From assembly GCF_035609205.1 (NCBI RefSeq), contig NZ_CP141184.1:4223001-4287000 (forward strand): a stretch of DNA of 64,000 nucleotides, given 5' to 3'. Shown here in pieces: positions 9,401-17,671 of this stretch. Source of the DNA: Hymenobacter sp. GOD-10R (lineage in GTDB: Bacteria > Bacteroidota > Bacteroidia > Cytophagales > Hymenobacteraceae). Position numbers and translations under genes: made by a program. A model generated the notes under the pieces. The model made no database searches. It was not told the DNA's origin and saw nothing but the letters and a program-made list of their open reading frames with translations. How positions within the stretch are numbered: position 1 is the first letter of the stretch; each line of letters opens with the position of its first letter.

Positions 9401-10114
9401 TCATTTATCTACTGCTTGCAACAGCGCAACTAGGTCGCTTTCCGACCGGGATGGGCGTTTGCTCGCTTCTTCTTTCAACGCGGCAGCTAGGTCGGGTGCG
9501 GCAGTCTGTAAGGCTTTCAGATTGAGCTTTGTGGGAATGGCTGCTTTGCCGGCCCCGAGCACGTAGTAAGTAATTCTATCCTGAATATCGTCGGAACGCC
9601 GATCAGCGCCGTAGGCTCCTTTGTAGTTGGCTTTCTGTATTTCCTTGTTGTACTGCTTGAGTATCGTGTACTTACCCTGGTGCAGTACCTCCACAAATTC
9701 CCGCGACTGCGCCGGATTTGGCGCCTCTAGGAAACGGCGAAACGTGCGCTTTTCTGGTACGCGCGACAAATCATTCAGAACAAAGCTAGCTACGGCGTTG
9801 TCGTCCAGCACCATGGAGTCGCCTTTGAGCGGGTCGCGCATCAGCAGGTGCTGCCCGAGCACATCATACTTCAGCGGCACGGCCTCCAGCACTTGTTTCT
9901 GCCGAGTCGTAACGGTAGCCGCTAGCCACCGCGGTACCAAGTAAGGCGTACCAGTTACGCCCTCGTAGCGGTTGTCCATGGTCATGCCGGCCGAACCCTT
10001 CGCAATGGAGTTCAGATTTTCCTGGATGTTGGCGGAGCTATTAAGGTTATTGTTCTGACAAACAGCAGTTTCCGCACAGATCAGCCCTACTAAGGCAAGA
10101 AACAGTTGCTTCAT
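9401..10114 (-). CDS. Secreted protein, member 2 of a three-paralog family
   Basis: A 237-residue protein of unknown function with a signal peptide (MKQLFLALVGLICAETAVC). The mature part has the same order of motifs as the neighbouring paralogs: Y-E-G-V-T-G-T-P-Y-L-V, VPLKYDVLGQHLLMRD, KGDSM, RTFRRFLEAPNPAQSREFVEVL, GKYTILKQY and KLNLKALQTAAPDLA. It is closest to the gene at 10194 (nearly every motif matches, same spacing), which suggests a recent duplication. An 80-nt gap separates the two, so co-transcription is possible. Confidence 0.7.
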   Translation of the reverse strand: MKQLFLALVGLICAETAVCQNNNLNSSANIQENLNSIAKGSAGMTMDNRYEGVTGTPYLVPRWLAATVTTRQKQVLEAVPLKYDVLGQHLLMRDPLKGDSMVLDDNAVASFVLNDLSRVPEKRTFRRFLEAPNPAQSREFVEVLHQGKYTILKQYNKEIQKANYKGAYGADRRSDDIQDRITYYVLGAGKAAIPTKLNLKALQTAAPDLAAALKEEASKRPSRSESDLVALLQAVDK

Positions 10115-10193
10115 ATTTGGTCAACAATGACAGGTGTAAGCAGTTGAACTGCAAGCATTACAAGCCTAGCTGTTGCTGCTCCCACAGGCGCAT

Positions 10194-10934
10194 TCACGGC
10201 TTGTCTACTGCTTGCAGTAGTGCCACGGCATCTTCTTCCTTGCCAATCGACTGCTTACGACCTGCTTCCTTAAGTGCGGAGGCCAGTTCGGGCGCAGCCG
10301 CCTGCAAAGCTTTCATCTTCAGCTTTACGGGTACTGCCGAGCCGTTTGGGCGCGCTAGGTAGTAGATGACTTTGTCTTCAATGGCCTTAGGGCTCTCATC
10401 GTAGAGATAGGCACTTGCATAGCCAGCTGTCTGGATATCTTTCTTATACTGCTTCAGCAGAGTGTACTTGCCTCGGTGCAATACCTCCACGAATTCCCGC
10501 GCTTGATCCGGAACGGGCGCTTCTGAGAAGCGACGAAATTCCCGTCTTTCTTGCGCTTGTTCGGGATCCGTCAGCACGAAGCTAGCAATCAGATTATCTT
10601 CTACTTGAAGTGAATCACCCTTTTGTTGGTCGCGTATTAACACGCGCTGCCGAAGCACATCGTACTTCAAAGGGACGGTGTCCATCACGGTTTTGCTACG
10701 CGTGGTGATAACGGCCGAGAGCCAGCGTGGCACGAGGTAAGGCGACCCGCTTATTCCCTTGAAGGGGCTGTCGTCGCGCATGGCGTCCAGGCTCTTCGTG
10801 TACTCATAGATTTTAGAAGGGTCCTGTAGATTGTTAGTTTGGGGGTCCGGACTACCGACCGAAACAGGGCTTTGACATACAGCTACTTGAGAGGCGAATA
10901 GCAGCCCTGTAGCACAAAAGAATAGAAGTTTCAT
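10194..10934 (-). CDS. Secreted protein, member 3 of a three-paralog family
   Basis: A 246-residue protein when begun at 10934, which gives the signal peptide MKLLFFCATGLLFASQVAV and mirrors member 2; an in-frame ATG at 10970 would add 12 hydrophobic residues. It shares with the paralogs the motifs GISGSPYLVPRWL, VPLKYDVL, KGDSL, EFRRFSEAPVPDQAREFVEVL, GKYTLLKQY and KLKMKALQAAAPELA, and ends in ALLQAVDKP as member 2 ends in ALLQAVDK. No catalytic motif is evident. Function unknown. Confidence 0.7.
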   Translation of the reverse strand: MKLLFFCATGLLFASQVAVCQSPVSVGSPDPQTNNLQDPSKIYEYTKSLDAMRDDSPFKGISGSPYLVPRWLSAVITTRSKTVMDTVPLKYDVLRQRVLIRDQQKGDSLQVEDNLIASFVLTDPEQAQERREFRRFSEAPVPDQAREFVEVLHRGKYTLLKQYKKDIQTAGYASAYLYDESPKAIEDKVIYYLARPNGSAVPVKLKMKALQAAAPELASALKEAGRKQSIGKEEDAVALLQAVDKP

Positions 10935-10982
10935 AATAGTTAGTAATAGTAATCTAAGGCCAATATACATTACTTTATAATG

Positions 10983-11023
10983 AAAATGGATGCCTTAGCG
11001 CTGTGGCCAAAGCATCCATTTTT
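10983..11023 (-). terminator. Terminator of the pyruvate carboxylase gene
   Basis: On the minus strand GAAAAATGGATGC pairs with GCATCCATTTT around an 18-nt loop, followed by a short T run, 19 nt beyond the pyc stop codon. Confidence 0.6.
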
Positions 11024-11041
11024 CACGGCTACGCCACTAAC

Positions 11042-14000
11042 CTAGCCTAGGGTCAGCACCAGATCATCGGCATTCACCAGCGTACCCTCGCTGAGCTGCA
11101 CGGCTGCCACTTTGGCGTCGTCGGGGGCAGTGATGGTGGTTTCCATTTTCATGGCCTCAATGATGAAGAGCGGAGCATTGCGTTTCACCTCTTGGCCTGG
11201 TTCTACCAGCACTTTCGAGAGCATGCCTTGTAGTGGCGCGCCCACCTGACGACTGTTGTTCTTATCGGCTTTGGGGTTACGTACGGCCTTCACTTCCACC
11301 GACCTGTCGCGCACGTCGAGGTTGCGGGTCTGGCCGTTGAAGGAGAAGAACAGCGTGCGGTTGCCTTCGTCATTCACCTCACCAATGGAGCGCAGCTTGA
11401 TGATAATGGACTTACCGCGGGCAATATCGATGATGGTTTCTTGCCCCGGCTGCAAACCGTAGAAGAACACCCGCGTAGGCACCGGCGATACGTCACCGTA
11501 CTCCTGCACGTGCGCCCAATACTGCTCGAATACTTTCGGATACAGCAGATACGACAGCAAGTCAGTGAACTTCACACCTTTCCCGAATTGCTCCTGGAAT
11601 TTAATCCACTCAGCATCGAAGTCGATGGCGGCGAGATGCTCGTTGGGACGGTCGGTGAAGGGCTGCTCCCCTTTCAGGATAACGCGCTGCACGTCGGTGG
11701 GCCAGCCGCCTTCGGGCTGCCCAATATCACCTCGGAATAAGCTCACGACGGACTCTGGAAAGTTAAGAGACTCGCCGCGCTCCATTACGTCTTGGGTGGT
11801 TAAGTTATTGGTCACCAAGTACAGCGCCATATCGCCTACCACCTTCGAAGAGGGCGTTACTTTGATGATGTCGCCGAAAAGGAAGTTGACGTCGGTGAAC
11901 ATCTTCTTCACCTCCTCAAACCGGTCACCTAGCCCGAGAGCTACCGCCTGTGGCCGCAGGTTGGAGTACTGGCCACCCGGAATTTCATGCTGGAATACTT
12001 CCGACGTCCCGGCTTTCAGGCCTGACTCGAACGGATAGTAGTACTCCCGCACCGTTTCCCAATAGTTCGAGAATTGGTTTAAGCTTTCTTGGTTGAACTC
12101 CCGGTGTCTCGGCGTGTGGCGGAACATTTCCACCACCGAGTTAAAGTTGGGCTGCGAGGTAAGCCCCGACATCGAACCTAGGGCCACGTCAATCACGTTG
12201 ACACCCGCTTCTACCGCCTTCATGTAGGTGGCCGCCTGCAACGACGACGTGTCGTGCGTGTGCAAGTGAATCGGAATCTTAACGGTGTCGAGCAGGCCCG
12301 TAATCAGCTCGGTGGCGGCGTAGGGCTTGAGTAGGCCCGCCATGTCCTTGATACATAGAATGTGCGCGCCGGCGTCTTCCAGCTGCTTCGCCAGACGCAG
12401 GTAATAATCTAGGTTGTACTTGCCGTGCTCCTTGGTGTCCAGAATATCCCCGGTGTAGCAGATACTAGCTTCGGCCAGCGCCTTGGTTTTGTTGCGCACA
12501 AAGCCAATGCAGGCGTTCATACCCTTCATCCAGTTCAGCGAGTCGAAGATGCGGAACACGTCGATGCCGGTTTCCCAGGCCTGCTCCACAAACCGCTCGA
12601 TGAGGTTATCCGGATACGCCTTATAGCCAACGCCATTGGCCCCGCGAATCAGCATTTGCAGCAGAATGTTCGGAATGGCAGTCCGCAGCTTGCTCAGTCG
12701 CTCCCACGGATCTTCGTGCAAGAAGCGCAAGGCCACGTCAAACGTTGCGCCGCCCCACACTTCCATAGAGAAAGTTTGCGGGTGCATTTTGGCGTAGCGC
12801 TCCGCCACCTTCATCATGTCGAAGGTACGCATACGGGTGGCGAGCAAGCTCTGGTGCGCGTCGCGTAGGGTGGTGTCGGTGTAGTGAATAAGCGCCTCGT
12901 TGCGCAGCCACTTCGAGAACTCCTCCGGACCTAGCTCGGTGAGCTTGTCTTTGGTGCCAGGCGTATACGGCGCGGCCGGGTCGTAGTCGGGGCGAATGGC
13001 CCGCCGAAACTCACGGGTAGGGTCCACGAGGCCTTTTACGTCGGGGTTGCCATTGACTACGATGTCGCTGACGAAGTTGAGCACCTTCGAGCCCCGGTCC
13101 TGCCGCACCTTGAACTTGAAGAGTTCGGGGTGGTCCTTGATGAAGTCCACATTAGCCTGCCCACTCACGAACTCGGGGTGCGAGATGATGTTTTGCAGGA
13201 ACTGGATGTTGGTGTGCACCCCGCGAATGCGGAACTCATCCAGTGTGCGGGCCATGCGCGAGGCTGCATTGGCTAGCGTGCGGGCCTGCGCCGACACCTT
13301 CACCAGCAGCGAGTCGAAGAAGGGCAGAATCTTAGCCCCTTGGTACACCGAGCCTTGGTCTAGACGAATCCCGAAACCGCCCGCCGAGCGGTAGGCGATG
13401 ATGGTGCCGTAGTCGGGCTTAAAATCCTCCTCGGGGTTTTCGGTGGTGATACGGCACTGAATGGCCACTCCAATCTTGGGCGGCTTCACGTCCGGACCTA
13501 GGTTGATTTCGGGGTCGGTTAGCCTGCCGCCGTCGGCGATGTAGATCTGGGTTTTAATTAAGTCGACCCCCGTAATCATCTCCGTGACCGTGTGCTCCAC
13601 CTGGATACGCGGGTTCACCTCGATGAAGTAGATGCGGTCTTCCTCAGGGTTTACCAAGAATTCGACCGTGCCTACGTTGTTGTAGTTCACCGCCTTACCT
13701 AGCTTCAACGAGTACTCGTAGAGCTTCTCGCGCAGGTGGTCGGGCAGGTTAATAGCCGGGGCTACTTCCACCACTTTTTGGAAGCGGCGCTGCACCGAGC
13801 AGTCCCGCTCGTAGAGGTGCACGATGTTGCCGTAGCTATCGGCTACTAGCTGCACCTCAATGTGTTTGGGGCGCTCCACGAACTTCTCCAGGAACACGGT
13901 ATCGTCGCCGAAGGCTTTCTTAGCTTCGTTGCGCGCCTCAAAGAAGCCTTTTTCTAGCTGCTCGTCGTCGCGAATCACGCGCATGCCGCGCCCACCGCCA

Positions 14001-14491
14001 CCCGATGCGGCCTTCAGCATCACGGGGTAGCTGATGCGGTGCGCTTCCTCCCTGGCAATCTCGAAGCTGGTCAGGTCTTGGATGCTACTCTCAATGATAG
14101 GCACTTCGCACTCCACGGCTACCCGCTTGGCGGCCACTTTGTCGCCGAGGGCCTCCATTACTTCCGGCCGCGGCCCCACGAACACGATGCCTTCCTCGGC
14201 ACAACGCCGGGCAAACGTGGCATTTTCGCTCAGAAAGCCGTAACCCGGGTGAATTGCACCAACGCCGTTCTCCTTCGCTGTTCGCAGAATTTCCTCAATA
14301 TCGAGGTACGGTTTCAGTGGCTCCTCGTCGCGCCCAATCTGGTAGGCTTCGTCGGCTTTATAGCGGTGCAGCGAGTAGCGGTCCTCGTAGGTGTACACGG
14401 CCACGGTAGCAATACCTAGCTCGCTCGCGGCGCGTAGTACGCGAATGGCAATTTCGCCCCGGTTGGCGACCAGCAATTTGCGAATGTTCAT
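11042..14491 (-). CDS. pyc: Pyruvate carboxylase
   Basis: A 1,149-residue biotin enzyme that carboxylates pyruvate to oxaloacetate with ATP and bicarbonate, refilling the TCA cycle. All domains are present in the usual single-chain order. Biotin carboxylase (about 1-450) carries the ATP-grasp loop GGGGRGM and EVNPRIQVEH. Carboxyltransferase (about 535-810) starts YTDTTLRDAHQSLLATRMRT and has the metal-binding HLHTHD. The central PYC/OADA region follows. The biotinyl domain is C-terminal, with the biotinylated Lys at about 1115 in EAMKMETT. The length matches the family. The gene is alone on the minus strand with its own hairpin terminator. It carries one ACCTAGGT octamer (13496-13503). Confidence 0.98.
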   Translation of the reverse strand: MNIRKLLVANRGEIAIRVLRAASELGIATVAVYTYEDRYSLHRYKADEAYQIGRDEEPLKPYLDIEEILRTAKENGVGAIHPGYGFLSENATFARRCAEEGIVFVGPRPEVMEALGDKVAAKRVAVECEVPIIESSIQDLTSFEIAREEAHRISYPVMLKAASGGGGRGMRVIRDDEQLEKGFFEARNEAKKAFGDDTVFLEKFVERPKHIEVQLVADSYGNIVHLYERDCSVQRRFQKVVEVAPAINLPDHLREKLYEYSLKLGKAVNYNNVGTVEFLVNPEEDRIYFIEVNPRIQVEHTVTEMITGVDLIKTQIYIADGGRLTDPEINLGPDVKPPKIGVAIQCRITTENPEEDFKPDYGTIIAYRSAGGFGIRLDQGSVYQGAKILPFFDSLLVKVSAQARTLANAASRMARTLDEFRIRGVHTNIQFLQNIISHPEFVSGQANVDFIKDHPELFKFKVRQDRGSKVLNFVSDIVVNGNPDVKGLVDPTREFRRAIRPDYDPAAPYTPGTKDKLTELGPEEFSKWLRNEALIHYTDTTLRDAHQSLLATRMRTFDMMKVAERYAKMHPQTFSMEVWGGATFDVALRFLHEDPWERLSKLRTAIPNILLQMLIRGANGVGYKAYPDNLIERFVEQAWETGIDVFRIFDSLNWMKGMNACIGFVRNKTKALAEASICYTGDILDTKEHGKYNLDYYLRLAKQLEDAGAHILCIKDMAGLLKPYAATELITGLLDTVKIPIHLHTHDTSSLQAATYMKAVEAGVNVIDVALGSMSGLTSQPNFNSVVEMFRHTPRHREFNQESLNQFSNYWETVREYYYPFESGLKAGTSEVFQHEIPGGQYSNLRPQAVALGLGDRFEEVKKMFTDVNFLFGDIIKVTPSSKVVGDMALYLVTNNLTTQDVMERGESLNFPESVVSLFRGDIGQPEGGWPTDVQRVILKGEQPFTDRPNEHLAAIDFDAEWIKFQEQFGKGVKFTDLLSYLLYPKVFEQYWAHVQEYGDVSPVPTRVFFYGLQPGQETIIDIARGKSIIIKLRSIGEVNDEGNRTLFFSFNGQTRNLDVRDRSVEVKAVRNPKADKNNSRQVGAPLQGMLSKVLVEPGQEVKRNAPLFIIEAMKMETTITAPDDAKVAAVQLSEGTLVNADDLVLTLG

Positions 14492-14789
14492 AGGGGGATT
14501 TGGCAGAAAAGTGTATTGCGGCGTAAGCTACTAAAGCACACCAAAGCGACCAACTTTAAGCGAGAATCTCCTATTAAATTGACCAAAACATTAGTTATTT
14601 TTCAAAATAAGGAGAGAATTACACGAAAAATTGAAGCAAAACTGCGCCAAATCAGATAAACAGCTATTCTTACTTGCGCATCTATAAGCAAGGCTGAAAC
14701 ACCGCAATAGGTGCGCTTTCACATAGGTATTCCAGAAACCTTCGTCCGACAGCTGAGTTGTAGGTACGTCTACCCTACCGCTCTCACCC

Positions 14790-15506
14790 ATGGATTTTGC
14801 CAACCAAAACATACTCGTCGTCGGTGCGTCTTCCGGCATCGGTCTCGCTACCGCCGAGCTGCTGCACCAGATAGGCTACCGGTTGTTTACTGCCTCGCGC
14901 CACCTTTCGCCTGAGTTAGCAGCGTTGCAGACTACCCATTTAGAGCTAGACGTCACGCAGCCGTTGGCTTCTACCGTGTTCGACGCGCTGCCGGAAGTGC
15001 TGCATGGTGTCGTTTATTGCCCCGGTAGCATCAAGCTGCGCCCCTTCGAACGGATTTCACTGGATGACTTCCGGGCAGATTTTGAGCTAAATGTACTCGG
15101 AGCCGTGCAGGTTTTGCAGCCTCTCGTGAAGCGGCTGAAGAAAGCGAATGGCGCTTCCATCGTCTTGTTCAGCACTGTTGCGGCGGGCACTGGCATGAGC
15201 TTTCACTCGAGCATTGCTACAGCCAAAGGCGCTATCGAGGGGCTGACCCGCGCCTTGGCCGCCGAGTATGCTCCTAGCAATATCCGGGTGAATGCCGTCG
15301 CGCCTTCGCTCACCGATACGCCCCTTGCTGCCTCCTTGCTTAACACACCGGAGAAGGCCGAAGCCGGCGCCAAGCGCCACCCACTTCAGCGTATTGGCCA
15401 GCCCCAGGACCTCGCCTACGCGGCTTCGTTCCTGCTTTCGGCGCACAGCTCGTTTATCACCGGCCAGATCCTACCCGTGGATGGTGGCATGTCTCGATTA
15501 AAATAA
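14790..15506 (+). CDS. SDR family oxidoreductase
   Basis: A 238-residue short-chain dehydrogenase/reductase. The N-terminal nucleotide-binding motif VVGASSGIG (residues 10-18) and the YCPG segment fit a classical SDR. The usual catalytic Tyr-x-x-x-Lys is not plain: the segment after LFSTVAAGTGMSFHSSIATAKGAIEGLTRALA has Ile-Ala-Thr-Ala-Lys, so the Tyr position appears to be Ser/Ile. The substrate-loop region TDTPLAASLL and the C-terminal ITGQILPVDGGMS are typical of FabG-like members. It is followed after 11 nt by the photolyase gene, so the two are probably co-transcribed. The substrate is unknown. Confidence 0.85.
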   Translation: MDFANQNILVVGASSGIGLATAELLHQIGYRLFTASRHLSPELAALQTTHLELDVTQPLASTVFDALPEVLHGVVYCPGSIKLRPFERISLDDFRADFELNVLGAVQVLQPLVKRLKKANGASIVLFSTVAAGTGMSFHSSIATAKGAIEGLTRALAAEYAPSNIRVNAVAPSLTDTPLAASLLNTPEKAEAGAKRHPLQRIGQPQDLAYAASFLLSAHSSFITGQILPVDGGMSRLK

Positions 15507-15517
15507 AGACCTAGGTT

Positions 15518-16840
15518 ATGGCGAAGATCACCCTGTTCTGGCATCGCCGCGACTTGCGCCAGCACGACAATGCAGGTTTGACAGCGGCTCTACAATTAGG
15601 CTACCTCGTGGTACCCTTATTTATCTACGACCGCGAAATTCTGGACCAGCTTCCGAGCCGCCGGGACGCCCGCGTGACGTTTATCTACGATGAGGTGGAA
15701 CGCTTGGCCCGCCAAACAGAACAAGCCAGTGGCAGCTTCTTGGCTTATTACGGCCGCCCAGTAGAGGTTTTCGCGGAGCTTTTGCGCGAACACGAAGTGG
15801 GTGCCGTGTACACGAATGAAGACTACGAGCCCTATGCTACGGTGCGCGACACGGACATAGCTGAGTTATGCCAGCAGCACGGCGCGGAGTTCAAGGCTTT
15901 CAAAGACCAAGTGATTTTCGCTAAAAGCGAGATTCTGACTAAGGGTGGCGCCCCGCCCAAAAACTTCAGCGCCTACCGCGACGCGTGGCTAGCTGCTCTG
16001 CGCGACGAACACTTGCAGCCCTACCCATCGGCGGAACTGTTCAAGCAGGATACCTTAGCTTCTCTCTCCAACGCGCCCACCCGCCCGACACTGGAAAGCA
16101 TGGGCTTTGAGCGATACGAGCAATTCGTTGCCGCCGCTGAGCTGCCATCCGAAGACCTAGTGCGCAATTACCACAAAACCCGCGACCAGCCTGGTTTGGT
16201 GAACAGCAGTACTCGCCGCTCGGTGCATCTGCGCTTCGGCACGTTGAGCGTGCGCGAACTCATGCGCCAAGCCAAAGAACTGAACCCGAAGTTGCTAGCC
16301 GAACTCGTGTGGCGCGACTTCTTCATGATGCTGTTGTGGCATTATCCGTTCACGGCTACGGAAAGCTACAACCCACGCCTGCGCAACGTACCATACCGTA
16401 ACAACGAGGAAGAATTTCAGGCCTGGTGCGAGGGCCGCACGGGCTACCCGCTCGTGGATGCCGGCATGCGCGAGCTGAACGAAACGGGCTACATGCCCAA
16501 CCGCGTCCGCATTGCGGCGGCTGGCTTCCTGGTGAAGCACTTGCTGATCGACTGGCGCTGGGGCGACCGGTACTTTGCTGATAAGCTGCTCGACTACGAC
16601 ATGGCCCAAAATGTAGGCAACTGGCAATGGATGGCAGGCACGGGAGCCGTAGCCGCGCCTTGGTTTCGGGTGTATAGCCCGGCCAGTCAGCAGGAGAAAT
16701 ACGACGCTGACCTAGCCTACATCAAAAAGTGGGTGCCGGAGCTAGGTACCACCGCCTACCCGGCTCCGTTGGTCGATCATCCCTTCGCCCGCCAACGGGC
16801 CGTTGACACGCTCCGCGCTGCCTACCAAGCAAGTACTTAA
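15518..16840 (+). CDS. phr: Deoxyribodipyrimidine photolyase / cryptochrome family
   Basis: A 440-residue flavoprotein expected to repair UV-induced pyrimidine dimers with blue light. The N-terminal antenna domain starts with FWHRRDLRQHDNAGL, and the FAD-binding domain fills the C-terminal half. Diagnostic pieces are RSVHLRFGTLSVREL, WRDFFMMLLWHYP, AWCEGRTGYPLVDAGMREL, NRVRIAAAGFLVKHLLIDWRWG and the NWQWMAGTGA stretch that carries an electron-transfer Trp. Length and motifs fit class I CPD photolyases. Being just downstream of the SDR gene is probably co-transcription without functional link. Confidence 0.93.
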   Translation: MAKITLFWHRRDLRQHDNAGLTAALQLGYLVVPLFIYDREILDQLPSRRDARVTFIYDEVERLARQTEQASGSFLAYYGRPVEVFAELLREHEVGAVYTNEDYEPYATVRDTDIAELCQQHGAEFKAFKDQVIFAKSEILTKGGAPPKNFSAYRDAWLAALRDEHLQPYPSAELFKQDTLASLSNAPTRPTLESMGFERYEQFVAAAELPSEDLVRNYHKTRDQPGLVNSSTRRSVHLRFGTLSVRELMRQAKELNPKLLAELVWRDFFMMLLWHYPFTATESYNPRLRNVPYRNNEEEFQAWCEGRTGYPLVDAGMRELNETGYMPNRVRIAAAGFLVKHLLIDWRWGDRYFADKLLDYDMAQNVGNWQWMAGTGAVAAPWFRVYSPASQQEKYDADLAYIKKWVPELGTTAYPAPLVDHPFARQRAVDTLRAAYQAST

Positions 16841-16909
16841 TCGCGCTTTTTAGTACACAAACTCAGGCCGGTAGAGCAACCTTCCGGCTCGTCCGTTGGT
16901 TGTAAGTAT

Positions 16910-17542
16910 ATGGAGAAAGAACGCATCAAACAGGCTTATCTTGATTACGTGCTGCGCAAGGGCGAGCCGCCGATTTCCGTCTTCAAACTCACGCAGAAGC
17001 TAGGTATTCCGGAGGCGGAATTTTACCGTTACTACGCCACCTTCGACGCCATTGACCGCGACATTTGGGGCGACTTTGGCCGGCAGGCGCGGGAACGGGC
17101 GGCGCAGGAACCCGTGTGGAATGAGTATGGCTCGCGCGAGCGGCTACTAGCTTTTTATTTTACGCTCATCGAAATTCTAAAGCAGAACCGCAGCTACGCG
17201 TTGCAGTCATTGCGCCGCTCTATGCCAAAGGTACCCGGCTTCACACCCCGCGTGCTCGATGACTTCCGCCAAGATTTTGAGGTGTTTGCCGAAGATCTGT
17301 TGCGCGAAGGCCGTCGCACCGAGGAAGTAGCAAGCCGGCCACTGGTGCAGGAGCAATACCCACGCGCTTTCTGGCAGCAAGTGTTGTTTGTGCTCGGGTT
17401 CTTTGCCAAGGACGATAGCCTAAACTTCGAGCGCACCGATGCCGCCGTCGAGAAAGCCGTGACCTTGAGCTTCGACCTAGTGGGCCGCAACTCCCTTGAC
17501 TCCGCCTTGGACCTAGCTCGCTTTCTACTGCACCGCCGCTAG
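16910..17542 (+). CDS. TetR family transcriptional regulator
   Basis: A 210-residue regulator. The first 50 residues form a TetR-like helix-turn-helix (IKQAYLDYVLRKGEPPISVF, then LTQKLGIPEAEFYRYYATFDAID), followed by an all-helical ligand domain. The DNA-binding part is somewhat divergent from TetR. It precedes the ABC1 kinase gene in the same direction, separated by palindromic repeat B; this gene pairing is one I associate with Bacteroidota, so regulation of or together with the kinase is likely but inferred. Confidence 0.75.
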   Translation: MEKERIKQAYLDYVLRKGEPPISVFKLTQKLGIPEAEFYRYYATFDAIDRDIWGDFGRQARERAAQEPVWNEYGSRERLLAFYFTLIEILKQNRSYALQSLRRSMPKVPGFTPRVLDDFRQDFEVFAEDLLREGRRTEEVASRPLVQEQYPRAFWQQVLFVLGFFAKDDSLNFERTDAAVEKAVTLSFDLVGRNSLDSALDLARFLLHRR

Positions 17543-17544
17543 GG

Positions 17545-17648
17545 TGCAGCGCGAAGCGTCCGCTTCGCACGTCGTGAAACGATAATCTTATTGAACCGAC
17601 CTAGGTGCCGTTCGTGCAACGATGCGCCAAGCCGGCGCTTTGCGCCAC
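17545..17648. repeat. Palindromic intergenic repeat, copy B
   Basis: An inverted repeat of about 104 bp related to the element at 6302-6398. The left arm contains GCGAAGCGTCCGCTTCGCAC; the right arm in reverse reads AAAGCGCCGGCTTGGCGCAT, close to the left arm of copy A. Both copies have CGACCTAGGT at the centre, followed by [TG]CCG. It separates the TetR gene from the ABC1 kinase gene. Confidence 0.6.
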
Positions 17649-17671
17649 AGCGCAGTTACCTTACTCCTACC

